Below, piece by piece: positions 24,570 through 32,623 of a stretch of 45,615 bases of DNA. The stretch comes from Candidatus Gastranaerophilales bacterium (GTDB lineage Bacteria; Cyanobacteriota; Vampirovibrionia; Gastranaerophilales; Gastranaerophilaceae). Where the stretch lies: contig CALUTP010000042.1 of assembly GCA_944323725.1 (NCBI GenBank), forward strand, positions 1-45,615, in the 5' to 3' direction. The notes under the pieces were generated by a model. It did no database searches and was not told the DNA's origin. It saw only the letters and a program-made list of their open reading frames with translations. The position numbers were made by a program, and so were the translations under genes. Numbering within the stretch: position 1 is the first letter of the stretch; the number at the start of each line of letters is the position of its first letter.

Positions 24570-24896
24570 ATGAAAATTCAAAGTATAGCAAACTACCGAT
24601 TTACAGGGATATCCTCGTCCCAAAGAGAAAGCTGGCTTGACCGGATCCATGAAAAAACAAAAAATTCAGCGGATATGACAGATACAATAGTTGTTCCGCG
24701 TACGATTTTTAAAGGGTATCTCGGGATTATGACCGGCACAACACTTGTAACGCTCGGCGGGCTTGTAAACAGGAAAAAGCAGCCAAAACTCTTTAAAGGC
24801 ACAATGGCAGCGGGGCTTTTGACATCACTATACGGAACCTGGGCATTTGCAAGACCGTTTATCATTAAAGATGCAGAAGGCGTTCAAAAACACTAA
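24570..24896 (+). CDS. Small membrane protein with N-terminal FTG motif
   Basis: 108 residues from ATG 24570 (AGGG six bases ahead); an upstream alternative inside the regulator gene is less likely. It begins MKIQSIANYRFTGISSSQRE. Two hydrophobic helices follow (FKGYLGIMTGTTLVTLGGLV, then MAAGLLTSLYGTWAFA) separated by a basic RKKQPK turn, an alpha-hairpin in the membrane. GC content rises to about 45-50% here (by counting two lines), above the roughly 30% around. Function unknown; context suggests co-transcription with the Xre gene. Confidence 0.6.
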   Translation: MKIQSIANYRFTGISSSQRESWLDRIHEKTKNSADMTDTIVVPRTIFKGYLGIMTGTTLVTLGGLVNRKKQPKLFKGTMAAGLLTSLYGTWAFARPFIIKDAEGVQKH

Positions 24897-24900
24897 CCAC

Positions 24901-25533
24901 CTACATCAAGACCATAGCTGCAACAAGTTCTTCTTCCTGCAGACCATAGACCGTATCCATTAAAATAGGGATTAAATCAGGATCTTCATTATATGTTCCT
25001 TTTACATTAACATCATTTCCAAAAAGATTTTTGTTCTTAATTCTTAAATCAACATTGTCGCCTTCAAGTGCGTAACCGATGAACTTGCTGTTAAGCTTTA
25101 TGTCAATATCTTTATCTTTAAAAGTTCCTTTAATTCTTTTGCCCGCCCAGGTGTCAGTTACTTTCAGATTAACCGTTTTATCGCCGATTGTACCTTCAAT
25201 AACAGAACCAGTAAGCTTTGCTTTAGATTTAAGATTTAATTCTTTATCCCCAACAAAGCCTGTAATAGTATCGGCCTTTAGAAATTTTCCCTGATGGCGT
25301 ATATCAAATTCCACGCCATCTATTGTACCCGTAAGATCCCGGTGTGTTAAGCCTTCGGAAGCTTCAATTGTAAACTTTTTATCAGCGAAAATTCCTGCGC
25401 CTTTTTTAACATTCTTTTTGCTGAGTTCAATAGTATCAACCGGAAAACTTTGAGGTTTTGAAGTAGACTGAACTGCCGCTGCTCCGGTAAAACGGCATGG
25501 AGTATTTGTAATCTGAGAAATATTTAAAGTCAT
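24901..25533 (-). CDS. Repeat-containing beta-rich protein with N-terminal FTG motif
   Basis: 210 residues from ATG 25533 (AAAAGG upstream); the 27 codons before it are hydrophobic and atypical. N-terminus MTLNISQITNTPCRFTGAAA. The centre is built of short beta repeats of about 18-22 residues with the pattern GxIxDxxxxL/F, for example LTGTIDGVEFDIRHQGKF, ITGFVGDKELNLKSKAK, IEGTIGDKTVNLKVTDTW and IKGTFKDKDIDIKLNSKF, suggesting a beta-solenoid or sheet stack. A helical acidic tail (LQEEELVAAMVLM) closes it. No signal peptide. It lies behind radA on the same strand. Role unknown. Confidence 0.6.
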   Translation of the reverse strand: MTLNISQITNTPCRFTGAAAVQSTSKPQSFPVDTIELSKKNVKKGAGIFADKKFTIEASEGLTHRDLTGTIDGVEFDIRHQGKFLKADTITGFVGDKELNLKSKAKLTGSVIEGTIGDKTVNLKVTDTWAGKRIKGTFKDKDIDIKLNSKFIGYALEGDNVDLRIKNKNLFGNDVNVKGTYNEDPDLIPILMDTVYGLQEEELVAAMVLM

Positions 25534-25641
25534 ATTATACCTTTTTATAACTACACTTATATTATTATAAAAAATAAACATAAAAAAATTTGCACATAAC
25601 CACAATCGCTGCATAAGCCCGAAGTGCTGGAGGGAAGCAGA

Positions 25642-27018
25642 CTATTTCCCAGTAGAAACACACGCAGAAATAGCATCAATAAGTCTTTTGACCTTAACAA
25701 TCTCTATTTTATTAAAATCTTTGGGAATATTATTGGCATCAGGAATAATAGCTTTTTTAAATCCAGAAGCAATGGCTTCATTTAGTCTGCGTTCAATATT
25801 ATTTACAGGGTGTATTTCTCCAGATAAGCCTATTTCACCAATAATAACTGTCTGGCTATCTACAACGACATCTCTAGCACAAGTTGCAACAGCAAGAGCA
25901 ATACCTAAATCAGCACTAGGCTCATCTACATCAATTCCACCCATAACATTTACATACACATCCTGCTTTGAAAGGTTAAGCCCTACACGTTTTTCAAGAA
26001 CAGCAAGTATCTGATGAAGCCTGCTTAAATCAACACCATTTGTTACTCTTCTTGGTGCTGGATAAGATGTAGTTCCAACAAGAGCTTGGATTTCAACCAA
26101 TAAAGGTCTTGTACCTTCATTTGTGACAATTATAGCACTACCTGGAGCAGCTACCTGAGAACGTTCATTTAGGAAAAGTTCATTAGGATTACTGACACAA
26201 CGAAGCCCGTCTTGAGCCATTTCAAAAATCCCGACTTCTGCAGTATTTCCAAAACGGTTTTTCATAGAACGCAAAATTCGATAAGACTTATACTTATCAC
26301 CCTCAAAATAAATAACTGTATCTACCATATGTTCAAGAACTTTAGGCCCTGCGATATTACCATCTTTTGTCACATGACCAATCACCACAGTAGTAATATT
26401 TTTACTTTTAGCTATGTGCATCAACATATTACAACATTCTCTAATTTGAGAAACTGAACCAGCAGAACTCGGTATGTTATTAGAATATATAGCCTGAATA
26501 CTATCCACAATAACAAAGTCCGGCATAATTTCTTCAATTTGAGTTTTAATATTTTCCATATTTGTCTGGGGATATATATATAAAGTATTTTCTGTAATAT
26601 TTAACCTTTCAGCTCTCAGCTTAACCTGACTTGAGCTTTCTTCTGCAGAAATATACAAAACTTTTTTTCCATTTTTACACAATTCTCCACAAGTTTGAAG
26701 AGTAATAGTCGATTTTCCAATTCCAGGATCCCCAGCAAGAAGGACAAGTGAACCTTGAACAAAACCGCCGCCTAAAATTCTGTCAAATTCTGAAATATTT
26801 GTAGACACTCGAACTTCTTCACCAATATGTATATCTTTCAAGAGTTCTGGTTTTTCATTGTTAATAAATTCATTAGCAACAGAATTAGGTAATTTTTGAG
26901 AAAATTGAATTTCTTCTATAAAAGAAGCCCAGGAACCACATTCTGGACATTTCCCAAGATAACCCGCTGTTTCATAGCCGCATTCTTTACAAACCCATTT
27001 TGATTTAGTTTTTGCCAT
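25642..27018 (-). CDS. radA: DNA repair protein RadA (Sms)
   Basis: RecA-like ATPase that helps branch migration and processing of recombination intermediates and, in transformable bacteria, extends D-loops from incoming single strands. 458 residues: a C4 zinc finger at the N-terminus (WVCKECGY ... GKCPECGSW, Cys 10, 13, 24, 27), Walker A GDPGIGKST near residue 97, the RadA-specific KNRFG, and a Lon-protease-like C-terminal domain (MGGIDVDEPSADLGIALAVA, IGEIGLSGEIHPV). Length as expected. GGTGGA before ATG. The link with comEC elsewhere in this window is functional only, they are not in one operon. Confidence 0.97.
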   Translation of the reverse strand: MAKTKSKWVCKECGYETAGYLGKCPECGSWASFIEEIQFSQKLPNSVANEFINNEKPELLKDIHIGEEVRVSTNISEFDRILGGGFVQGSLVLLAGDPGIGKSTITLQTCGELCKNGKKVLYISAEESSSQVKLRAERLNITENTLYIYPQTNMENIKTQIEEIMPDFVIVDSIQAIYSNNIPSSAGSVSQIRECCNMLMHIAKSKNITTVVIGHVTKDGNIAGPKVLEHMVDTVIYFEGDKYKSYRILRSMKNRFGNTAEVGIFEMAQDGLRCVSNPNELFLNERSQVAAPGSAIIVTNEGTRPLLVEIQALVGTTSYPAPRRVTNGVDLSRLHQILAVLEKRVGLNLSKQDVYVNVMGGIDVDEPSADLGIALAVATCARDVVVDSQTVIIGEIGLSGEIHPVNNIERRLNEAIASGFKKAIIPDANNIPKDFNKIEIVKVKRLIDAISACVSTGK

Positions 27019-27150
27019 TCATTCCACCCGTCAAGTCTATCAAATATTTTAAATCTTTTTTCATACAAGAATTATATAATATTAACAGAATTAATGCTAT
27101 ACATAATAAATACTTATAATCAATACAATTACATCTATTTTAATTAATAT

Positions 27151-27188
27151 TAACAGATGCCGAAATTATTAAATTTCGGCATCTGTTA
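27151..27188 (-). terminator. Terminator after the serpin-like gene
   Basis: A perfect 17-bp stem (27151-27167 with 27172-27188; core CAGATGCCGAAATT) with a 4-base loop, 11 bases after the stop of the leftward gene. The T-tract is interrupted. Confidence 0.78.
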
Positions 27189-27199
27189 CTTTTATCTTT

Positions 27200-28258
27200 T
27201 TATTTTCTGCCTGTTTTGTTAATTGTTTCAACATCATTAACTCTCATAGCAAAATAAGGTTGATCTTTGCCAGATTCTTGTAAGAAAATTACATAAGTAT
27301 CATCAAAGTAGAATTTTCTTGGTTTCACTTTTACCGGAGACATAATTGCAGACATCTTTGTAGCAATTACAGCTTCGCTTTTTAGTTTTACTCCCTCATT
27401 ATCCATTTTGAAATCTACAGTCTCAAGAGCTTGGTCAATCATGAAATTTGTACCCTTAATCTGACGACCGCAAAGTTCACTAAATGATTGTTCTTTATAA
27501 AGATTTATATTTGGAATTTTCAGTTCATCTTTTTCTGTAAAATCCAAACTGCCTTTATATCCAGCACGTTTCAAAAACATATCAGTATATAATTTGTCAA
27601 AATCTAAATCATCATCTGTCCTATAAAGATATACAACATCTGCACCCATAGTGTTAATTGTTACTGCAAAATCTTTTGATGAGTTATAGAAAAGAACATG
27701 CACAGTATCTCTTAGCACTTTATCACTATCTTCATTTATACCAAAATAATCGACTTTTGTCCTATTAGAACCAAATTTTTCTTGTTTTAGCTTATCAAAA
27801 GCTGTAAGGAATTTAAAATCTTTTTTCAACATCGCATAAACGAGATATTTTTCTGGTGCAGGTGACCAATCGACTGCATTCAAAACATCACTAGTCTCAT
27901 TAAATTTTTCCATAATTGCTTTTTCTATAGAAGTTCTCAAATCAGGAGAAATTTCCCCATATGTTGTGTAATAAGAATCTTCTGAAACATCATCCTTCGT
28001 AAAGGATTGTTTATTTAGGATTTTTGCAGTCTTAGACTTATAACCCTTAAATATAATAGGTCCTTTTACAATACCATCCATTAAATCATTCCAAGCAAGC
28101 TGGAAAGTTCCAACCCAAATTCTATTTGTAGCCATGGATTCTGATTTCATAGTCGGTACTAATGCAATACTTTCTGCTTTCTTACCAAAAGCAAGCGCAG
28201 CAGACATACCACCCATAACTAGTAATGCTGCAAGCGCGGACACCATAACTTTTTTCAT
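27200..28258 (-). CDS. Secreted serpin-like protein
   Basis: 352 residues with a signal peptide (KKVMVSALAALLVMGGMSAALA). I read the C-terminal part as serpin-like. DNEGVKLKSEAVIATK (from about residue 286) resembles the hinge of a reactive-centre loop (NEEGT-A-A-A type). It is followed by a strand, FYFDDTYVIFLQESGKD and YFAMRVND, matching serpin F-F-x-I--- and Gly-Arg-Val-x-x-P ends. Upstream, VLFYNSSKDFAVTINTM and MDNEG fit serpin sheet strands. Serpins inhibit serine proteases in a suicide reaction. The shutter region NxxxSP is not seen, and the hinge has K/L instead of small residues, so it may be non-inhibitory. AAAGGAG precedes the ATG. Single gene with its own terminator. Confidence 0.55.
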   Translation of the reverse strand: MKKVMVSALAALLVMGGMSAALAFGKKAESIALVPTMKSESMATNRIWVGTFQLAWNDLMDGIVKGPIIFKGYKSKTAKILNKQSFTKDDVSEDSYYTTYGEISPDLRTSIEKAIMEKFNETSDVLNAVDWSPAPEKYLVYAMLKKDFKFLTAFDKLKQEKFGSNRTKVDYFGINEDSDKVLRDTVHVLFYNSSKDFAVTINTMGADVVYLYRTDDDLDFDKLYTDMFLKRAGYKGSLDFTEKDELKIPNINLYKEQSFSELCGRQIKGTNFMIDQALETVDFKMDNEGVKLKSEAVIATKMSAIMSPVKVKPRKFYFDDTYVIFLQESGKDQPYFAMRVNDVETINKTGRK

Positions 28259-28277
28259 TCAAATAACTCCTTTTCAA

Positions 28278-28562
28278 TTATTCCAAAATACTTTTAACCA
28301 ATTTTATCTTATCATCATCTAAAACTTTAATCAACAATGTTTTCTCTTTTGATGTCTCACCTTTTATAATTTCAACTGAGGTCTTTGGGATTTTGAATAA
28401 CTTTGAAAGATATTCAATCAAGCACTTATTCGCCTTGCCATCAACTGGAGGTGCTGTAATTTTTATTTTCACCAAATCAGGTGTTTTTATAACCTCATTT
28501 TTTGAAGAATTGGGTGAAATTTTTATTTGAAATATAATGCCATCTTTTGTTTTTTTTATCAT
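28278..28562 (-). CDS. DUF167-family protein
   Basis: 94 residues with the family signature QIKISPNSSKNEV, VKIKITAPPVDGKANKCLIEYL and VEIIKGETSKEKTLLI. Small alpha/beta protein conserved across bacteria, function not settled. AAGGA six bases before ATG. It is divergent from relA/spoT with 73 bases between and leads into the serpin-like gene 19 bases downstream. Confidence 0.88.
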   Translation of the reverse strand: MIKKTKDGIIFQIKISPNSSKNEVIKTPDLVKIKITAPPVDGKANKCLIEYLSKLFKIPKTSVEIIKGETSKEKTLLIKVLDDDKIKLVKSILE

Positions 28563-28597
28563 CTGTAATCCTTATGTATGAAATTTAGTTGTTTTCC

Positions 28598-28626
28598 TTG
28601 AAAATTTAAAATAAAATTCGTATTAT
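28598..28626 (+). promoter_or_regulatory. Candidate promoter of relA/spoT with a very short leader
   Basis: TTGAAA at 28598-28603, 17-base spacer, TATTAT at 28621-28626. The predicted start is about three bases before the ATG; there is no Shine-Dalgarno. Confidence 0.5.
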
Positions 28627-28635
28627 TATTATACC

Positions 28636-30855
28636 ATGTCAGAAGAATCACTTTTTATAGATGTCAAACAAGAATTAATCAATCAGGAACGAAATCCTGA
28701 TGATATAAATAAAATAGAACAAGCTTTTCATTTTGCAGAAAGACTTCACAGCGGTCAATACAGGGTATCAGAAGAGCCATATATCATACATCCAGTTGAA
28801 GTCGCAAAAATTTTAGTTAATCTTAAAGCTGATACACACACCATCATTGCTGCATTTTTACATGATATTTTAGAAGATACTGACACTAAACCTGAAGAAA
28901 TTGAACAACTTTTCGGGAAAGATGTTCTGACTCTAGTACAAGGTGTAACTAAACTAGGGAAACTTCAATTCAAATCAAAAGAAGAACGGCAGGCTGAAAA
29001 TTTCCGCAGACTATTTATAGCAATGGCAAATGATATTAGGATCATTTTCCTCAAATTAGCTGATAGACTGCATAATATGCGCACACTTAATTTTATGGCA
29101 GCCCCAAAACAACAAAAAATAGCAAAAGAAACTCTTGATATTTTTGCACCCCTTGCTAATCGTTTAGGGATGGGAAAAATCAAAGCTGAACTTGAGGATT
29201 TATCACTCAGATATCTTGAACCAGATAAATATTTCGAAATTGCACAACTTGTTTCACAAACAAAAGCAGAAAGAGAAAGTACCGTTCAATTATTGATTGA
29301 TAAAATATCCAAAGATGTAAAAAAAAGCGGGATTAATGCGCAAATCACCGGACGAGCAAAACATTATTACAGTATTTATTCAAAAATGAAAAGACTTAAT
29401 ATAGCTTTTCATGACCTCTATGATATTACAGCAGTTAGAGTAATTGTTGACACTGAAAAAGAATGCTATGAAGTATTAGGACTTATTCACTCTCAATTTA
29501 AACCAATTCCTGGAAGATTTAAAGATTATATTGCAATGCCAAAAGGTAATATGTATCAGTCACTGCATACTTCAGTAATAGGTCCTCGCTCAAAACCTCT
29601 TGAAGTGCAAATTAGAACCTGGGAAATGCATGAAGTTGCTGAATATGGTGTCGCAGCGCACTGGAGATACAAAGAAAAAGGATCTCAAAAGGCAAATAAC
29701 CCTTCTGATATGCAATTTTCTTGGATGAGAAAAATGGCAGAATATGATAAAGATATGACTTCAGCAGAGGACTATGTTAATTCTGTAAAACTAGATTTAT
29801 TTTCAGATCAAGTATTTGCATTCACTCCTAACGGGGATGTATTTGATTTACCAGTTAACGCAACACCTGTAGATTTTGCATATAGAATCCACTCAGAAGT
29901 AGGAAATAAAACAGTAGGAGCTCTTATCAACGGACGCATTGCTCAGCTTGATACAAAATTAAATAATGGAGATATTGTTGAAATTTTAACTTCAAAGACT
30001 CCTGCTCCACGTCTCGATTGGCTAAATTTTGTAGTGACAAAACAAGCTTCATCTAAAATTAAACAATGGTTTAAGAAAAACAACAGAGAAAGCCACTTAG
30101 AAACAGGCAGATCTAACCTTGAACACGAATTAACTAAAGCTGTATTTGATGAATACATAAAACAAGGTGAATTTGAAAAAGTTGCAAAACAAATGAACTA
30201 CCAAAGTGCAGACGATTTATTTGCAGCACTTGGCTATGGTGAAACAACTGTTAATAAAATTATAAACAAACTTAAAAAGCCTCAGCAAAAAACTCCTGAA
30301 AGCAATTTCCATACTTCAAACCGAAAGAAATCCGAAAAAGATATCGTAGGACTGGAAGGTCTAATGTATTCTTTTGCAAGATGCTGTTCCCCAATTCCTG
30401 GAGAACCTATCGTTGGAGTAGTCACCCGCTCAAAAGGAGTCTCAGTGCATCGCATCGATTGCAAAACTCTAGAAAATGTTCCGCCTGAAAGAATGATGGA
30501 TATTCATTGGTCTGGAGTAAATATCAATAAAACTTATTCGACCACCATAAGAATTGAAACCGGCGAAAAAATGGGACTTTTAAAAGATATTATTGCAGCT
30601 GTTTCTGATAATAATATCAATATAAATTACGCAAATGTTAAATCTAAAAATAATAAAATTGGAATTATTGAAATTGGCATGGAACTTGATAATATCGAGA
30701 CTCTAAAAAAAGTTATTAACTGCGTCCAAGCTATTCCAGATGTATATAGCGTAAAAAGAATTCAAACATCCTATGCACCACACCAAAATAATAATCAGCG
30801 ACAAAACAAAAATTATCATAATAAAAATAACAACAAACAACAAAAGAAAAAATAA
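28636..30855 (+). CDS. RelA/SpoT-family (p)ppGpp synthetase/hydrolase
   Basis: Makes and degrades the alarmone (p)ppGpp during starvation. 739 residues: an intact HD hydrolase domain (H52, HDILED at 76-81), a synthetase domain (YSIYSKMKRL, DITAVRVIV, PGRFKDYIAMPKGNMYQSLHTSV), a TGS domain (VFAFTPNGDVFDLPVNATPVDFAY), a conserved CCSPIPG zinc-finger segment and a C-terminal ACT domain (TTIRIETGEKMGLLKDIIAAV). Both catalytic halves carry their key residues, so a bifunctional Rel is likely. The tail is a low-complexity Asn/Lys/Gln stretch of about 25 residues (HQNNNQRQNKNYHNKNNNKQ), unusual for the family. Three bases separate its stop from the convergent gene. Confidence 0.95.
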   Translation: MSEESLFIDVKQELINQERNPDDINKIEQAFHFAERLHSGQYRVSEEPYIIHPVEVAKILVNLKADTHTIIAAFLHDILEDTDTKPEEIEQLFGKDVLTLVQGVTKLGKLQFKSKEERQAENFRRLFIAMANDIRIIFLKLADRLHNMRTLNFMAAPKQQKIAKETLDIFAPLANRLGMGKIKAELEDLSLRYLEPDKYFEIAQLVSQTKAERESTVQLLIDKISKDVKKSGINAQITGRAKHYYSIYSKMKRLNIAFHDLYDITAVRVIVDTEKECYEVLGLIHSQFKPIPGRFKDYIAMPKGNMYQSLHTSVIGPRSKPLEVQIRTWEMHEVAEYGVAAHWRYKEKGSQKANNPSDMQFSWMRKMAEYDKDMTSAEDYVNSVKLDLFSDQVFAFTPNGDVFDLPVNATPVDFAYRIHSEVGNKTVGALINGRIAQLDTKLNNGDIVEILTSKTPAPRLDWLNFVVTKQASSKIKQWFKKNNRESHLETGRSNLEHELTKAVFDEYIKQGEFEKVAKQMNYQSADDLFAALGYGETTVNKIINKLKKPQQKTPESNFHTSNRKKSEKDIVGLEGLMYSFARCCSPIPGEPIVGVVTRSKGVSVHRIDCKTLENVPPERMMDIHWSGVNINKTYSTTIRIETGEKMGLLKDIIAAVSDNNININYANVKSKNNKIGIIEIGMELDNIETLKKVINCVQAIPDVYSVKRIQTSYAPHQNNNQRQNKNYHNKNNNKQQKKK

Positions 30856-30858
30856 TTA

Positions 30859-32565
30859 TTATGAATACAATTTCAAATTTCGTTGAATTGTTTTATCAAT
30901 TATTGACTTAAGCGAATCATACTCAGTTTGTAAAGCATTATGTTCTGTATCAAGGAGCTTAATTTGATTATCTAATTGTTTTTCCTTTGCTTCTAGATCC
31001 TTTAGCACTTTTTGATACTTAGTTTCAGCCTTTGTTATCAACATTTCATCCTGTTCTTCAGAAATATCCGTTGCATTTGTATAAATAATTGAAGTCCAAG
31101 TAACATTAACAAGTCCAGTCCCTTCTTCAGTTGGATCAGTAAAATTAACTCTTTCTAAAGTTACAGAGCCATTTTCCAGTGCATATTTTAACCATTCATC
31201 GCTATTCATTAAACCGTCTTCAAGAACTGTCCACAAAAGTTGTCCTCCATCAGTAAGACCATTCTCTGGACTTTTACCCGTATTTACAGCACCATTTAAA
31301 TCAGCATTGTCAGCATGTCTGCCATTATCAAAACCATTTAATACGACCTTATCATCTTCAGGACCGTTCATCCTGTGCCATAAGTTTACATACCACTGAG
31401 CTTTATCTTCATCTGAATATTTATATACTTTTTCTTCAATAAGTCCCGGTTCTTCAACCACTTCTGGCTCATTATCAAGCCATACTTGATATTCAGGATT
31501 TTCTACTTCCTCTAAAACAGCAGGATGTTCAATAGTTTCAGCTGGGTGCTCTACTTCTGTAGCTTCATCAAGATCGAACTCCACAATATGCCAAAATTTA
31601 GCAATATGTTCAGGATCCGCACCACCTCCTGTAGCTGATCCTAAATCATAATCCTCATGAACCTCCCAAAGTAAATTAATTATTTTTTGATAAACAGAAA
31701 TTCCAGAATTGCAATTATCATCTTTACAATTAACCTGATATATATTACCATGCCAATTTAGATCTACAGTTTCATCATGAGTCTCACCACAAGGATAATG
31801 ATCTTTTAGTTCTTGTATTAAATCAGCTGAAACAGGGTGTCTATCAGTATTCCAGCACCATGTATGCCCATCTTCACAATCTCCTGAAAAAACTTCAAAA
31901 CTATTTCCATCAGTTGTTGTATGGACTCCAGGGCCTAATAAACTTGCCATTACATGCATATAACAATTTGTATTACCCAAAGAACCACTAATACAACCAG
32001 TTTCCATAATCTTTGTCCAAAGCTCACTCGTATGCACTCGTTCAGTCCACGCTGGAGTAGTTTCTGTCCAGGCTGGAGTTTTCTCATTTATTATTGTTTC
32101 TGGAGGTTTTTTATTCAGCCAAATTTGATAATCTTCCAAATACTTATTATACAAAGCCTCGCCAGCTTCATCTTTTACATATATAACTTCACCTGTATCT
32201 ATTTGTTCAATACCATACTTTGCTAAAAATTCATTTATATCAGCACTTGCATAATAATTTGCACCATCTCGCTCACTGACCATAATCTGACCTGCTGTAT
32301 TTATAAGTCCATACTGGTTTTTAAGTTCAGAATATTCAGTCAAACAAATTCCATTTAGTTTTTGAGACATTTTATTGCCACTCGCGTCATATGTAGAAAA
32401 TAATAATTGAGTTTGACTAAGAGCATTATTATACTCCTTTCCTGCATCAGTAGTTTTACAGGAAAGAGACATCTTTTGATTAGCAATTGTCTGAGAACGA
32501 AGTTCATTATCAGATAATCTAGAAGTTATACTTAATAATTTAGCTTGTGAAGCTGCTAAACCCAT
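30859..32565 (-). CDS. Large coiled-coil-ended protein with Cys/His-rich insert, unknown function
   Basis: 568 residues, no signal peptide. N-terminus MGLAASQAKLLSITSRLSDN and a C-terminal coiled coil of about 75 residues (KAETKYQKVLKDLEAKEKQL ... LQTEYDSLKSII) frame the protein, as in self-assembling filament, hook or secretion-needle-type subunits; this comparison is inference. Inside is a repeat-like element, YQIWLNKKP at about 145 and YQVWLDNEP at about 355, each followed by a Pro/Thr/Glu-rich stretch (TPAWTETTPAWTE; EHPAETIEHPA). Between them lies a Cys/His-rich block of eight Cys. I know similar proteins only from this lineage as uncharacterised. AAAGGA precedes the ATG. Convergent with relA/spoT, three bases apart. 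Confidence 0.7.
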   Translation of the reverse strand: MGLAASQAKLLSITSRLSDNELRSQTIANQKMSLSCKTTDAGKEYNNALSQTQLLFSTYDASGNKMSQKLNGICLTEYSELKNQYGLINTAGQIMVSERDGANYYASADINEFLAKYGIEQIDTGEVIYVKDEAGEALYNKYLEDYQIWLNKKPPETIINEKTPAWTETTPAWTERVHTSELWTKIMETGCISGSLGNTNCYMHVMASLLGPGVHTTTDGNSFEVFSGDCEDGHTWCWNTDRHPVSADLIQELKDHYPCGETHDETVDLNWHGNIYQVNCKDDNCNSGISVYQKIINLLWEVHEDYDLGSATGGGADPEHIAKFWHIVEFDLDEATEVEHPAETIEHPAVLEEVENPEYQVWLDNEPEVVEEPGLIEEKVYKYSDEDKAQWYVNLWHRMNGPEDDKVVLNGFDNGRHADNADLNGAVNTGKSPENGLTDGGQLLWTVLEDGLMNSDEWLKYALENGSVTLERVNFTDPTEEGTGLVNVTWTSIIYTNATDISEEQDEMLITKAETKYQKVLKDLEAKEKQLDNQIKLLDTEHNALQTEYDSLKSIIDKTIQRNLKLYS

Positions 32566-32623
32566 ACCAATCCTTTCCGACTAAATACATATCGGGAAAT
32601 AATAATAAAAACTTTAAAATATT

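Noticed and set aside
24351-24650. A minus-strand 99-codon frame opposite the Xre gene
   Set aside because: No ribosome site and no family features, and the opposing frame is a recognisable HTH.
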